NCBI GenBank assembly: GCA_047637875.1
Contig: JBLJBH010000016.1
Location: 1-64,000, forward strand
From: UBA7396 sp047637875
GTDB lineage: Bacteria; Patescibacteriota; Gracilibacteria; BD1-5; UBA6164
Direction of reading: 5' to 3'
DNA: 64,000 nt
A model generated the notes under the pieces. That model was not told where the DNA came from. It saw only the letters and a program-made list of their open reading frames with translations, and did not search any database. A program made the translations under genes and the position numbers. Shown one piece after another: positions 20,345 through 32,652 of the stretch (positions are counted from its first letter, which is position 1; the number at the start of each line of letters is the position of its first letter).

Positions 20345-22453
20345 TTATAAAGAAAATGCCCGATTTATATCTTTTCAAGAAAAATCTGTAATTTTTGTAG
20401 ATGGATCTAATTTTTTAACGATTGATAAAAGTAAACTTATAGTTTCTTTTTTTGATAAAATTGATTGTTCTATATTTTCTAAATGATGGAAAATTTCAGT
20501 ATTTCATAAAGCCAAATCAATATGAATTTTTGGTAATTTTATCAAAGATAAATCCATATTTTCCAAATTTAAAAGTTGTTCATTTAATTCTTTTAATTTT
20601 GTTTCCATTAATACTAAAATTTGCTTTGCTTTACTTAAATCATAATCTTTTCCACTTGAAATAGCTTTTGCAAATTGGGTTACATAATCTTTATTTGATT
20701 GGAAAAATGAATTTAAAAAAACAAGTTCTTCTTTTTCTAAATCTTTTTTTTCTTTATATCTTTTATATAAAATTTCATTTACTTTTAGAGTTTTTATTTT
20801 ATTTTCTAATTCTATTATTTCTATTTTTTTTAATTCTTTTTGTTTTTCAATATCTTTAGGTGGAATAATTAAGATTCTATTATTTCACTTTTTTTGAGAC
20901 ATTTCTCATAATTGTTTTGCTGTTAAATTTCAAGTAAATACAAAAGTACATCCTGAATAATTTCACTCTAAAATAATGTCTTCTCAAATAAATACACTAT
21001 TTTGAGCTCAAACCAAACTTTTAATTTCTTTTGCAAATACTAAAGAATTATATAATTGAGATTTTAATTCTACATTTCAATTTAAAGCTTTTATAGTTCA
21101 ATTATTTATATTTCACAAATTTACATTTCAACTAATAGTTATATTTCAATTTTCAGATATAATTTCTCAATTTTGTAAAGGTTTTATTGGATCCTGTTTT
21201 TCTGTTCAAGTTACATTTCATTTTATGATAATATCTTTTTCACAAAAAATTCATCATTCTACTTCTCAAGATAAATCAAGAGAAACTGCATTTTCTAGCC
21301 TAAATCATCTAGGAATTCCGTAAACAAATGAATTTTCTCAAAATGATTTTATCTTTGATCAAGTAACAATAACATGACCTGGGGCACTATCAATAGAAGG
21401 ATAGATATATGGTAAAGTAATATTATCATCAATAGTAATTATTTGGTCTCATAATTTACTTGCTTCTATAAACATAACTCATCATCAAACCTCTTCAAAA
21501 CCATCAATTTCTGATAAAAATCCTGATTTATGTGCTACTACAATTATAGATCAATTTTCTTTTTTAACTTCTAGTCATGGTAGAGAATTTCTTACAATAA
21601 TATTTTTTCATCATTTTGCATCTAATGTGACTCAAAATATATCCATACCATCAGTTCAAACTCGAGGTGGTTTATAAGAAAAAAGTTTTTGTCATTTTTC
21701 AATTTTTGGAATACTTCTTTTTGCACTAGTTAAATCAGCTTTATGACTATCTGATAAAGCATTTATTCAATGATTTATTTTTAAATTTGTTAGTGCAATT
21801 AATTTTGCATCAATTCAGTTTTTTGGTTTTAAAGATTCTGCAATTACTATTTTTTTTGCAATAGTTGGATTTTTTGAATCAAATACTTCTTGTATAGTTT
21901 TTTTAATTTCTTCTATTTTTAATCAAAATTTAATTCCATAAGTCCACATTATAGAAACAAATTCATCAATATCTAACATGGTTTGTTCATCTATTTCTTC
22001 TCATTTTTCCCAGATATTATGAGAATACACTTTAGAAAAATTAAACATAGCAATACTATTTGCTGGATCTTTATATCTATCTATATCAGGATTTGGATAC
22101 ATTTTTTTTCTTTCTTCAGAAATTTTTTTAATTGATTTTCATAAAAAAAATTGTCAAAAAGTTTTATCTTTTAAAAGTAATTTTGTAAATGTATTGTGAT
22201 TTAATCCCTCTATATAAAGTCAACTTAAAAATAATTTATCAAAAAAATCTTGAATTTGAGTTCAAAGTAAAAGTGTATTATCTATGTAAATTCCATCATC
22301 TTGAATTTTAATAAAAGAATATTCTTGGAAAAAAGTTATTATATCTAAAACATCCTGTTGAACATCTTGTGTAGTATGATTAATATTTTGGTTTAAAACA
22401 GGTGTTTCAGTCGTTTTTTCTAGTATGATTTCATTGTTATCAGGAGTTGACAT
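20345..22453 (-). CDS. FapA/DUF342 polymer-forming protein, 702 aa
   Basis: Residues about 240-540 form the DUF342 (FapA) beta-helix: PRVGTDGMDIFGV, NGSIIVVAHKSGFLS, ENGNITISGNVNLGNINNG and NVELKSQLYNSLVFA are successive turns. The C-terminal 150 residues are coiled coil (KQKELKKIEIIELENKIKTL). The N-terminal part is a lineage-specific domain. In Vibrio FapA localises polar flagella; DUF342 proteins are also common in non-motile bacteria and their role there is unclear. Very long relative to typical members (about 450-550). One in-frame CGG codon lies at 20360-20362. Confidence 0.7.
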
Positions 22454-22455
22454 AA

Positions 22456-22492
22456 AAAATAAGATAAAATACTAAATATACTTTATCTTATC
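22456..22492 (-). terminator. Terminator of the oxidoreductase operon
   Basis: ATAAGATAAA/TTTATCTTAT stem with T-run on the minus strand, just upstream of the DUF342 start. Confidence 0.6.
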
Positions 22493-22516
22493 ATATTTTT
22501 TAAGATAAAACAAATT

Positions 22517-23119
22517 TTACCATCTTTTAAAACTTGGACAAGCTTGTGCAATATCAATTACTGCAAAACCAGGATGTAAAATCGCTTGTTTTATAATTTC
22601 TTTAAGTTCTACAAATTTCGTACTATCAGCTTTTTTGGCAAAGCTACATCCAGCATCTATTGCTAGTTGTAATGGATCAAATGGAGAGGTATTATTTCCT
22701 TCTGGAGTGGTTTTTGTTTTTGCTCCAATAGGAGTAGTAGGACTTGCCTGACCTGTAGTAAGAGCATAATTTTCATTATTAAAAACAAGATATGTCATAT
22801 TAAGATTTCTTTTACAACTATGTATAAAATGTCCCATCCCTATTCCATATCCATCTCCGTCTCATCACATAACCACAACTGTCATTTCAGGTTTTGCCAG
22901 TTTTATTCCTGTTGCAAAAGGCAAAGCTCTTCCGTGAAGAGTTTCAGCTGCATATCCATCAACATATTGGCTTGCTTTTCCAGAACATCAAACCCCAGAA
23001 ACCACCACTCTTTTATGACTTTCTATTTCTAATTCTTTAAAAGCATTTTTCAAAGCCATAATGATGAGAGTATCACCACATCCAGGACACCATTGAATAT
23101 CAGTTAATCAAGTTCTCAT
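22517..23119 (-). CDS. 2-oxoacid:ferredoxin oxidoreductase, beta (TPP) subunit, 200 aa
   Basis: Thiamine-diphosphate subunit of a KorB/PorB-type enzyme that oxidatively decarboxylates a 2-oxoacid to acyl-CoA and reduces ferredoxin. DIQWCPGCGD at the N-terminus holds the cluster-ligand cysteines; VVVMGGDGDGYGIGMGH is the Mg-TPP GDG...N motif together with FNNENYALTTGQASPTTP. It ends at CPSFKRW, shorter than usual (about 280) because the C-terminal extension is missing. Translated from an ATG 1 bp after the alpha-subunit stop. Substrate (pyruvate or 2-oxoglutarate) cannot be fixed. Confidence 0.85.
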
Positions 23120-23120
23120 A

Positions 23121-24824
23121 TTATTTTCAAATTAAACTATTAAAATCCTCTATATAAAAAGGAAATAAATCATATTTTCTCAGATGTGAAATTTTTAATC
23201 ATTTTATATACTTTAATCACAATTCATTACAAATATATTTTTCCAGTTGCCCAGAATAATTATTTTCTACAAAAATTACTTCCTGCATATCTTTTAAAAC
23301 ATCTAAAAGTCTCTCATCAAGTGGTTTTAAATATTTGATAATAACCAGTCCATAGTCAGGATTTTCTTCTACAAACTTTTTAGCTGTATAACTGGTAGCT
23401 GAAAAAGTAATAATCATTTTTGTAAAACTCCTTCCATTCGTATGAAGGGAAGGTTGGGATGGGTTATGATAAACTTCAAATCCACTCATTCACTCTTTCT
23501 CAAAAAAATTCTCTAGTTTTTTCCATCTTTTTTCAGTCATGAGTTTCTTCATTTCACTATTTTCAGTCGTTGCACCATATTCATCGTGTTCATAACTGGA
23601 AGCTATAAAATCTCCATTTTTTGTTCCAACTATTACTCTTGGAGAAATTCCATTTTCAGTGAGTTCATACCTTTTGTAATCATCTGGAGGATTATCTAAA
23701 ATTACTCATCTATCAACAACTACTTTTTGTAAATCTCAAAATGTTCCTGCAATTTCTGATAACTGTTTATCAATAAGTAAAATAACTACTGACTGATATT
23801 TATCAGCTAAATTTAAAGAAATTCCAGCAAAAAAATATGCTTCTTCTAAGCTAGAAGGAGTTAAAACGATATGATTAAAATCTCAAAATGTAGGATTTAA
23901 AGCAAAATTTATATCTCCAGTTTCATGATAAGTGGGAGTCCCAGTACTTGGTCCAGCTCTTTGAGATAAAATAACAGTTACTCCAAACTCTGCCTGAACA
24001 GCAAACGAAAGAGCTTCTGTCATAAGTGCAAATCATCCTCAACTCGTTCAAACAGCACTTCTCGCTCCAGTATAACTGGCTCATAAAGCTGAATTTATAA
24101 CAGCAATTTCATCTTCAGCTTGAAGATAAGTCACTTTTTTTGAATTAATAATTTCTGTTAAAACACTCGAAGCAGGAGTCATAGGATAAGCTGAGTAATA
24201 TTCTAATTCTGCATCTATCATACCATAAGCTATCATTTTATTTCCATAACTTACTTGTTTTTTTTCTCAAACTTTTTTAAAAGCTATTTTTGATTTTTCA
24301 AAATTTAAAGATGAAATAGCATTTTCAAATATTTTTATATTTGCTTCAACAGTAGAAGGTCATTTTTTTCCAAATATTTCTTGTAAACTTTCTTTTATAA
24401 TTTCTCTATCAATAGAAAAATAATATGATAATAAAGCAAGTAAATATGTATTATCGTACTTATCATTTATTTCAAGTGATATAATTTTAATATTTTTTTC
24501 GTTGATAATATTTTTTATATTTTCAGTGAATGTATTTTTAATTTTTTCATTACAAAAAATAACTCAGTCCTTTTTTAGACTCAGTATATTTTTTTCAAGT
24601 GATTCCAGATTGAAAGCTAATATAACATCACAAAATTTTGTTAAAAATGGTTTATTATCTGAAATAAATATATCAAAATAATTCACTCATCCTTTTATTC
24701 TTGATTCGTATTCTATATCGGTAATAACATTATATCCAAGATTGGAAAAAATTGATGTAACAATATCTGCTGTTGAATTAATTCAAAGTCAAGCTGGTCC
24801 AGTAATTCTTATATTAAAATCCAT
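23121..24824 (-). CDS. 2-oxoacid:ferredoxin oxidoreductase, fused gamma-alpha subunit, 567 aa
   Basis: Residues 1-190 are the gamma domain (MDFNIRITGPAGLGINSTAD); residues 200-567 are the alpha pyrimidine-binding domain with YYSAYPMTPASSVLTEI, LQAEDEIAVINSALGASYTG, RSAVGTSGGGFALMTEALSF and QRAGPSTGTPTYHETGD. This fused architecture is typical of KorA-type 2-oxoacid oxidoreductases in anaerobes. Encoded directly before the beta subunit (1-bp gap). No ferredoxin gene is visible nearby. Presence suggests an anaerobic route to acyl-CoA and reduced ferredoxin in a genome otherwise poor in metabolism. Confidence 0.85.
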
Positions 24825-24825
24825 A

Positions 24826-25089
24826 TTAATTATTAGTTCAAGTTAAAGTATCTGTGTTTTGAGTATCTAACATAATTCAAGTTGAAATTTCAGTTCACGA
24901 GTTTGATAAACTTCAAGAATATGCATTTAATAATTCTTGTAATTGTTCTTGAGTTAATGAATTTTCTGAATTTGGAGAAGAATTAAGTGTTTCATAAATA
25001 ACTAAAACTCCTGTTCAAATAACTGATGATACTATTGCTATTAAAGCAACTATTGCTGCAAATTTTGCCATTACATTTTTTCTTGTCAT
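24826..25089 (-). CDS. Small membrane-anchored protein, 87 aa
   Basis: MTRKNVMAKFAAIVALIAIV starts a single membrane segment; the rest is exposed and Ser/Thr/Asn/Gln-rich, ending in GTNN. The stop lies 1 bp before the oxidoreductase alpha ATG, so it heads the operon or is coupled to it. Not recognised. Confidence 0.55.
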
Positions 25090-25151
25090 ATTTTTTGTAT
25101 TAATTATAAAATTGCTAAAAGTATATGAAAATAATTTATTTTTCAAATATT

Positions 25152-27734
25152 TTAATTTGTAGAAATTATTTTTTGGATTTCTTTATTCATTTCATCTTTA
25201 AATTTTAAAATATCTAATCTTTTTATAACCCTAAATTCTTTTCAAGAAAACATAGGAATTTCTTCACCATTTTCATAATAATTTTTATCATAAAAAGTTA
25301 TAATTATATTTTTAAAATAATGATCTTCATTTGAAAAAACATAATCAGCTTTTATATGAGCAACAACATTTTGTAATGATCAATTTATATTAAGATTAGT
25401 TTTTAAAACTCATTTTTGAATATATATATCATATTTATTTTCTGAATTTAAAGTTACTATTATATCGTTATACTTTATATCTAAATATCATTTTAAAACA
25501 TTAAATTCTCATTTATCTCATAATAATTTATCTCTTTTAAAAAATGTAATAGTTTTATCTTCACTAACCACCTCTTCATTTATATTAAATGTTTTTGATA
25601 TAATTTCATTACTAGAAAAGAAAGTATTTATAAAAAATTTCTTAAAATCATATTTATCTCTTTGCGTATTATCTACTTTATCATATATTTCTTTTAAATC
25701 TGACTTTAAAGTATCTAGCTCATATGATAAATTTAATTTTTGTCAATTTCTATAAATGTTATCTATCCTATTAAAATCAAAAGGATATAAATCAAATGAA
25801 AAAGTTTCTCAATTAATATAAAGATTTGTTATAGCATATTTGTTAGAGGAAATCGTATATGTTAAATTTGAAAAATCAAGTCATTCAAATTGAGATAAGA
25901 AATCAACTAGATTTTCTTTATTAAGTTTTATTTCATTTCATTCGAAAATTGTTTTTGCATCTAATAAGTCACTTTTTACTTTATCATATTTTATTAAATA
26001 TTCTGGATAATTATTTAAAGCTGAGTAATATTCTTGATAATCTAGTTTGTTTTGTGAATATAAAGTATTATAATTTTCATTTTTCACTGATAAAACTGCT
26101 TTGTTTTTTGTATGAAAATCAAAAATACTATTTATGATTTTATTTAGTTTAACTACTTGATTATTATTTATAGCTGTATTTGTATCTAAAATAAGCAATC
26201 ATCTATTATTTAAATCTTTTTCAAAAAATGAATTTCTTATTTCAGTTAAAAATTTATTTAAAATCAAATTATATTCAACTATTAAAGTTTCATATCTTCA
26301 ATTATTTTTATAATAAGTTAATATATTTTTATTTGTTGAGAGATAAATTTCTACAATATTTAAAACATTATCAAAATTTTCTTTAGAAAAATTTATGTTA
26401 TAAATTAATATATTCTTCAAAAAATAAGCTAAAAAATCTAGTTTTATTATAACATCTTTATTATCTTCAATAAGCAACTCTCAACCTTTAAGTTTTATTT
26501 CATTTTCTATTAAAAAATAATTCAAAAATGTTAAAAGGTTTTGTTGTAAATAATTTGAAGAATAAGTTTTATTGTCTATTAAAGTATAGATTTTATTTAA
26601 ATAAAATGAAGAAATTGCAAGTTTATAATTTGTTTTTGAATTGTCAATGGAAACAATAATATCTGAAAGAGTTAAAACATTTCCTATATAATCGATACTA
26701 TTTATTTTCAGTAAATTTTTATAATAATATGAAATTACATCTCTAAAATTTAAATAATCTTCTGGATTAATTTCTTTTAATTTCAATAAATCTGAAATAA
26801 CTTCTTGTTTAATAGAATTTAGTTCATTATTAGATAACTTCTTTCAAAAAAATAAATTTAAGTTTGATAAAATATTTTTTTTGTAATATGAAACTTTTTT
26901 TTCTTTATTTAAAAAAAATAAAAAATATTTTTCAATATATGGTAATCATAATATATTTTTTGATTTATAGAAAGTTATATTTCAAATATCATATTTTAAA
27001 AATTCATTTTCAGAATAAGATAAATAAAAGAATTTATTAAAAAAATCTAAAGCTAAATTATCATTAGAAGGATAAATTTTAGAAAAGAATTTTTGGTTTA
27101 ATAATTTTTCATTATTTAAAAAGCTTTCATTTACATAAAAAATTCTAGAAATTGATTCAATTCTTAAAATATCAGCATTTTTTAAGAATTTATTTCTTGA
27201 AGAATTAAATCAAAAAAACATATGTGGATAAATCACAAGTGAAGTCATTTTTTCTTTTCAAACAGATTGTAATTCAATATCGATAATAGAATCAAAAGAA
27301 AATATTTTTATATCTGACGAATTTCTATTATCTATAAAAAATTTTCATGGTGATTTTGGTTTTAATAAAAATCATCAATCATTAATTGAATAATTGTATG
27401 ATAAATCATATAAATCAAACAAATAAAGTCATTCTGCTAGTTCAAATTTTACATCTCTATCATTTTGAGTTTTTTTATAATTTTTTCAATAAAAATAAAC
27501 TCTATCTACATAATTTATATTATCAGTATAAAATTTATCATTTTTTAAATCTGAAATATTCTCTTTAAAGTCAAGTAAACTTCAAGATTTTATTATTTCT
27601 TTTATTCAAATATATTTATCTCAAATGGAAAAATCACTTGAGGTTTTATTTGTATCAAAATAAGTTATATTTAAAATGAAAAATAATCCTAATAAAGTGA
27701 CAATGATACTAAGAAGTATTTTTTGTATATTCAT
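25152..27734 (-). CDS. Large membrane-anchored protein of unknown function, 860 aa
   Basis: N-terminal membrane anchor (IQKILLSIIVTLLGLFFILN), then about 830 exposed residues rich in Asn, Lys, Tyr and Phe. Residues about 90-210 include a beta-rich segment (DIKIFSFDSIIDIELQSVGK ... ADILRIESISRIFYVN) similar in plan to FecR-like modules seen in the 12982-14388 gene. The middle 400 residues look helical (many LLK/NIL heptads). The C-terminal ~200 residues are beta-rich (YIQKGVLKTNLNINGSLQNV). No catalytic motif seen. About 25 TGA-Gly codons; clearly a host gene. Confidence 0.6.
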
Positions 27735-27806
27735 AAATAAATTTTTAAAAATAAATTTGCATAATAATAACAAAAAAACAAATTATGTAAAACAAAAAAC
27801 TATTGA

Positions 27807-28826
27807 TTATTTTTCAAAATCACTAGTAAAAATATCTAAAAATTGTTTTATAATATCTTCATTTTTTATTAAAATTCATATTTCCCTATTTTTATCCATA
27901 CTATATGAAGAAAAATTTATGCTTCAAATATATAAATATTTTTCATCAATTAAAATAGATTTGGCATGTATTTCAGGTTTATCAATTATTTTTAAATTTA
28001 TATTATTTTCTTTAAGTAGTTGTATTTCATTTTCATTTGATGAAACTTTTTTTAAGTCAGGTAAAATCATTTTTACATCTACTTCAGATTTTTGTTTTTC
28101 TAAAAGTATATTTAATACTGAATTATCTGAAATATTATGAGCATAAATTTTTATAGATTTTCAAGCATTTTTTAGTAAATATTCTAATTTTTCTCTAGTT
28201 GAAAACGGAGACAAAACAAGGTTTGGATGATGTATATTTTTTTTATTTCCAAGAAAATCATTTTCAAAAATTTCTAAAAAAATTGGAAGGAAAATTTTAT
28301 TATCTAAAAGTATAAAAAATTCTCTATTATATCTAAAAGTTGAATAAGAAAAATTTCCTGTTGAAATTATAATTTTATCATCAATTATCATCATTTTTGT
28401 ATGATTGAGTGAATAATTTTCTGGGTTAGAATAAACTACTTCAATTCAAGCTTTTTCTAAGTCTTGAAAAGCATCTTTATTTAGATTTTCAGCCTTATAA
28501 ATATTTTTTTCCAAAATAACTTTTACATCAAGTCATCTTTTTTTAGCATCTATAAGAGCCTTTCTAATTCTCTTTTCTGTAAAAATATAAACTTCTACAT
28601 AAACTCTTGATTTTGCATCATCTATTTTTTGAGTTAATTCATCTAAAAATTTTAAATCTGGAGTATTTTTTAGAGTAATTCAAGATAAATATTCTATTTT
28701 TTCAAATGAAAAATCACTTATTTCACTTTGAATTTGTTTTTCAATCTCTTTATTTTGATGAAATTCTACATATTCATTTTGACAAGAAAAAAGGAAAAAT
28801 AGGAAAAATATTAATATTTTTTTCAT
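27807..28826 (-). CDS. Phospholipase D-like lipoprotein, 339 aa
   Basis: Lipoprotein signal (MKKILIFFLFFLFSCQNEY) anchors the protein outside. Two HKD motifs: NHTKMMIIDD (near 145) and EIHAKSILIDE (near 290), each followed by the S/T-x-N element (STGNFSYST; IGSINFSSYS). This is a bilobal PLD superfamily enzyme, either a secreted nuclease or a phospholipase; cardiolipin synthases would show membrane helices, which are absent. A lipid-anchored nuclease/phospholipase would suit nutrient scavenging from a host cell (inference). Confidence 0.8.
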
Positions 28827-28847
28827 CTTTTAAAAATTAATTTTAAA

Positions 28848-28884
28848 AATGTAGAGACAAAGCATTGCTTTATCTCTACAAAAT
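28848..28884. terminator. Bidirectional terminator
   Basis: TGTAGAGACAAAGCA pairs with TGCTTTATCTCTACA (one mismatch). Ends dnaJ on the minus strand. Confidence 0.75.
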
Positions 28885-28888
28885 ATTC

Positions 28889-29986
28889 TTACCCAAATAT
28901 TTTTTCAAATATTCATTTTTTATTATGTACATTTAGTTTATTTTCTTTAGCAATTTTTTCAAAACATTCTCTCTCAGTATCAGTAAGTTTTTTTGGAATT
29001 TTAATAATTACATTTACAAATAAATCTCATTTTTTATCTTTATCGATGTATTTAACTCAGTCTCAAGGTATTTTTATAATTGTTCAAACTTGTGTTCCAG
29101 TTTCGATAACTATATTTCTTTTTCAAATTATCGGAATATTTACTTCACGAGTAGTTCCTAGAATCGCTTCAATAACATTAACCTCCAAATCAAGATGAAG
29201 ATCTACTCATTTTCTGATAAGATTTTTTTCAATAGTATTTACTTTAAATCTTACATATAAATCTCAAGATTCAGCTCCAATTCAGTCATTTCCTTCACCA
29301 TTAATACGAATTACCATTCCATCATCAATTCCAGCTGGAATATCAATATCAAGTTCCACAGTTTTTCTAAGTCTTTTTTGTCATCCGCATTTACTGCATA
29401 CTTTTTCTAAAGTTTCTCCACTTCAATTACATCTTTCACAAGTTCAAGTATGTTCAATAGTTCCAAACATAGTTTGTTGTCTGTATTTTACATATCCACT
29501 TCCGTGACAATCAGGACATATAGATTTTCATTCTCCTCAAGCTCCATGACAATCACTACAAACTACATATTTTTCGTATTTTAATTTTGTTTTTCCTCAA
29601 ATTACTGAAGTTTTTAAGTCAATACTTAATACTGTTTCTATATCTTCTCACGCAAAACTTGAAGATCTTTTTCTTTTTTGAGAAGTTCTTGATGATCCAC
29701 CAAAAAATTGTTCAAAAATATCTCATAAATCTACATCAAATCAGGCAGAAGAAAATCCTCCACTTCAAAATGGATTTCATCCTCAAACACTTCAATAAGT
29801 ATCGTATTCTCTTTTTTTATTTGCATCTGATAAAACTCAATATGCTTCATTTATTTCTTTAAATTTTTCAGCATCTCATCATCTATCTGGATGATGTTGC
29901 ATAGCAAGTTTTCTATATGCTTTTTTGATTTCTTCTTCACTTGCTCACTTTGATAATCATAATACACTATAATATTCTTTTGACAT
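28889..29986 (-). CDS. dnaJ: Chaperone protein DnaJ, 365 aa
   Basis: Full-length type I Hsp40 co-chaperone. J domain (KEYYSVLGLSKGASEEEIKK, HHPDR at its loop), Gly/Phe-rich linker (GGGNPFGSGGFSSAGFDVD), four zinc-finger repeats CSDCHGAG, CPDCHGSG, CERCNGSG, CSKCGGQ, then two beta-sandwich substrate domains and the C-terminal helix. Most of the Gly/Phe-region and zinc-finger glycines are TGA codons, a strong proof of the code. Transcribed alone; grpE and dnaK are not in the window. A structured leader sits upstream (30021-30075). Confidence 0.95.
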
Positions 29987-30020
29987 ATTCTTCTTTTGAT
30001 AAATAATTTTTTAATTTATA

Positions 30021-30075
30021 AAGACATACAGCAACTGCAGGTAAAAGGAGATAACCTACAGCCAGTGTATGCCTT
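30021..30075 (-). ncRNA. Structured 5' leader of dnaJ mRNA
   Basis: A 55-nt inverted repeat. On the minus strand AAGGCAUACA pairs with UGUAUGUCUU and CUGUAGGU with ACCUGCAG, with GU pairs also closing the internal loop; the apical loop reads UAUCUCCUUUU. Two positions are G-U on the minus strand but A-C mismatches on the plus strand, so the folded molecule is the dnaJ transcript. It begins at the predicted transcription start and is much more GC-rich than its flanks. Could be an RNA thermometer, a protein-binding leader or a stability hairpin. Confidence 0.5.
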
Positions 30076-30081
30076 GAGCTT

Positions 30082-30108
30082 ATTATATGAAAAAATGTGA
30101 TTTTTCAA
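30082..30108 (-). promoter_or_regulatory. dnaJ promoter
   Basis: On the minus strand TTGAAA (30108-30103) and TATAAT (30087-30082), 15-nt spacer. The start point would fall at the base of the leader hairpin. No CIRCE-like element seen. Confidence 0.45.
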
Positions 30109-30172
30109 ATTTTTTTATATAGTATTATTTTCAAAAGATTATAATTTGTTTATATAAAATTAATTTTCTCAA

Positions 30173-30206
30173 TAAAAAATAAAGCATAAATTTATGCTTT
30201 ATTTTA
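30173..30206. terminator. Terminator of ftsAZ
   Basis: AATAAAGCATAAA/TTTATGCTTTATT perfect stem with no more than a minimal loop, T-run on the minus strand. Confidence 0.7.
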
Positions 30207-30216
30207 ATTTTAAATA

Positions 30217-31398
30217 TTATATTTTTTTTCTTAAAAATGCTGGAACATCCAAATCATCTTGATCTTTTGGTGTTTCTCTTGGAATTGATGAAACTTGTGT
30301 TTTAACATCTCAAACTACTTTTCTTCCAAATGGAGAAACTTTTGAAGTTTGAGTATTTACAGAAAAATTTTTATTAGTTTCTTCATCAAAACCAGTAGCA
30401 ATTACTGTAATTCTAATTTCTCAAGTATAACTATCATCAAGTGAAGTACCAAATTTAATAATAGCATTTTCATCAGCTGATTCAGTAATTATTTTAATAG
30501 CTTCATCTATTTCAAACATACTTAAGTCATTTCCTCAAGTTATGTTTATAATAATTCATTTTGCTCAAGCAATTGAAAGCTCTAAAAGTGGTGAATCAAT
30601 TGCAGCTCTTGAAGCTTCAACAGCTCTATTATCACCAGAACCATATCAAATACCAATCAAAGCACTTCAAGCATTTTTCATAATAGATTTTAAATCGTTA
30701 AAATCTAGATTTATAAAACCTGGAGAAGTAATTAAATCAGAAATTCATTGAACTCATTCTCTTAAAACTTCATCAATAATAGAAAATGCATCACTAAATG
30801 GAGTTCTTTTATCGATAATTGTTAAAATTCTATCATTTGGAATTGTAATTAAAGCGTCAACTTTTTCTTTTAATTTATTATATCAATCTAAAGCTTGTTC
30901 CATTCTTCTTTTTCACTCAAAAGAAAAAGGTTTTGTAACAACTCAAATAGTTAAAGCTCATAATTCTTTAGCTACTTCAGCAACTACAGGAGCTGCTCAA
31001 GTTCAAGTTCATCCTCAAAGTCCACAAGTAACAAAAACCATATCTGCTCATTCTAAAGCTGATTTAATTTCTTCAGAAGATTCTTCAGCTGCTTTTTTTC
31101 ACATTTCTGGATTAGATCAAGCTCAAAGTCATCCAGTAGTAGCTCTTCAAATATTTATTTTTCTTTCTGATAATGAGCTATATAAAGCTTGTGCATCTGT
31201 GTTTATAGCAACAAAATCAACTCAAGGTAAATCAACTTGAATCATTCTATTAACTGCATTATTTCAACCTCCTCAAACTCAAACTACTTTTATATTAGCC
31301 ACAGGAGAAATATAACTTCAAACTCTTACTTCTTCTGGTCAAGAAATAGATGGTTGTCCAGATAAAAGTCTTTTTAATTTATCATCTTTTTTTATCAT
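30217..31398 (-). CDS. ftsZ: Cell division protein FtsZ, 393 aa
   Basis: Tubulin-like GTPase forming the Z ring. NIKVVGVGGGGNNAVNRM at the N-terminus, the tubulin signature FVTCGLGGGTGTGAAPVVAE, T7 loop NLDFNDLKSIM, and a C-terminal tail DLDVPAFLRKKI, which is the conserved peptide for FtsA/membrane partners. Glycine-rich loops mix GGA/GGT and TGA. Encoded 18 bp downstream of ftsA. Confidence 0.95.
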
Positions 31399-31416
31399 AA
31401 TATATTTTATTAAAAA

Positions 31417-32652
31417 TTAAGGTAATATTTTTTTAAATACTTTAGTTATAGATCATAGAAGTGAACCAAAATTAAATGAAATTGTACTTCTTGCATCTCT
31501 ATACTTATTTGCAATAATAATTGTCCCAAGCACCCCAGCAAACGAAGGATCATTTAACGAAGTGTCAGAAACAAAATCATCAATTACAGGAACTCATATA
31601 ACAACTGGCAATCTCAAAATTTCTTTTGATAAATCTACGAGTCATCTCATTTTAGAACCTGATCAAACCAAAACTGCTCATTCTGGTAACATTCAATCTC
31701 TTCAAACTTTTCTTAATTCTTCTCTTATAAAAAATAATATTTCCTCATATCTAGCTGTTATAATTTTTGAAAGATACAAAGTTGAAATATTTCATTCTTC
31801 TCATTTTGTGACTTTTGATAAATCTATTTCAACATCTTTATAATTTTCAACTTTATCAAGAGATAATTGTCAAAATTCTAATTTTAATTTTTCTGCTGTA
31901 TCAATTGAAGTTCTTAATCCTAAAGCTATATCATTTGTAACACTATCTCAACCTATTGGAATAATACGAGAAAACTTTAAACTTCATTCCTCATAAAGAG
32001 TTATTCAAGTTGTAGAAGCTCAAATATCTATACAAACAACTCATAATTCCTTTTGTCTTTTTGTTAAAACTCATTCTGGAGCAGAAATAAGATTTGGAAA
32101 AACATCATATACTTCTATTCAAACATCTTCAATAGATTTTTTAATATTATTTAAAACATTTGAACTTATAGAAAATATATTTGCTCTAACTTCAAGTTTT
32201 CTTGCACTCATACCGATTGGAGATTTAATTCAATCTTCTAAATCAACAACAAAATTATCAGGAATAACTTTTAAAACTTCTCTATTTGGTAGATTTATTC
32301 AATTTTTAGCCATATCTAAAACTCTTTCAACATCAGAAGCTTCGATTTCTTCTCAAGAAATAGCAATTATTCATTTGTTATCAATTACTTCAAAAGAAGA
32401 AGAATTAAACGAAATAAAAGCTCAAGAAACTTGTTCTCATGCCATTTTTTCAGCTTCTTCTAAAGATTTATCAATATTTGATTTGAATTCCTCCATATCT
32501 AAAATATTTCATTTTCTAATAGCTAAAGAATCTGAAATTCAAACTCATAATATATGTAAATGACTTCTATCTTCTCCATCAAAAGTTCAGATTATTGTTC
32601 TAATTTTTGAACTTCATATATCAATACACGTTATAGAATTTTCAATACTCAT
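31417..32652 (-). CDS. ftsA: Cell division protein FtsA, 411 aa
   Basis: Actin-like membrane tether of FtsZ. SITCIDIGSSKIRTIIGTF is the phosphate-1 motif, VVCIDIGASTTGITLYEEGS the phosphate-2 motif, and AVLVGSGAKMRGLVDLSKEI the adenosine motif. The C-terminus FNFGSLLGSITKVFKKIL is the amphipathic membrane-targeting helix. The SHS2 (1C) domain is present between residues 85 and 165. ftsA-ftsZ form an operon on the minus strand. Confidence 0.93.

Noticed and set aside
30021..30075. SRP RNA, tRNA or CIRCE element in the GC-rich patch before dnaJ
   Set aside because: It lacks the SRP tetraloop motif, tRNA arms and the CIRCE consensus; a simple long hairpin remains.
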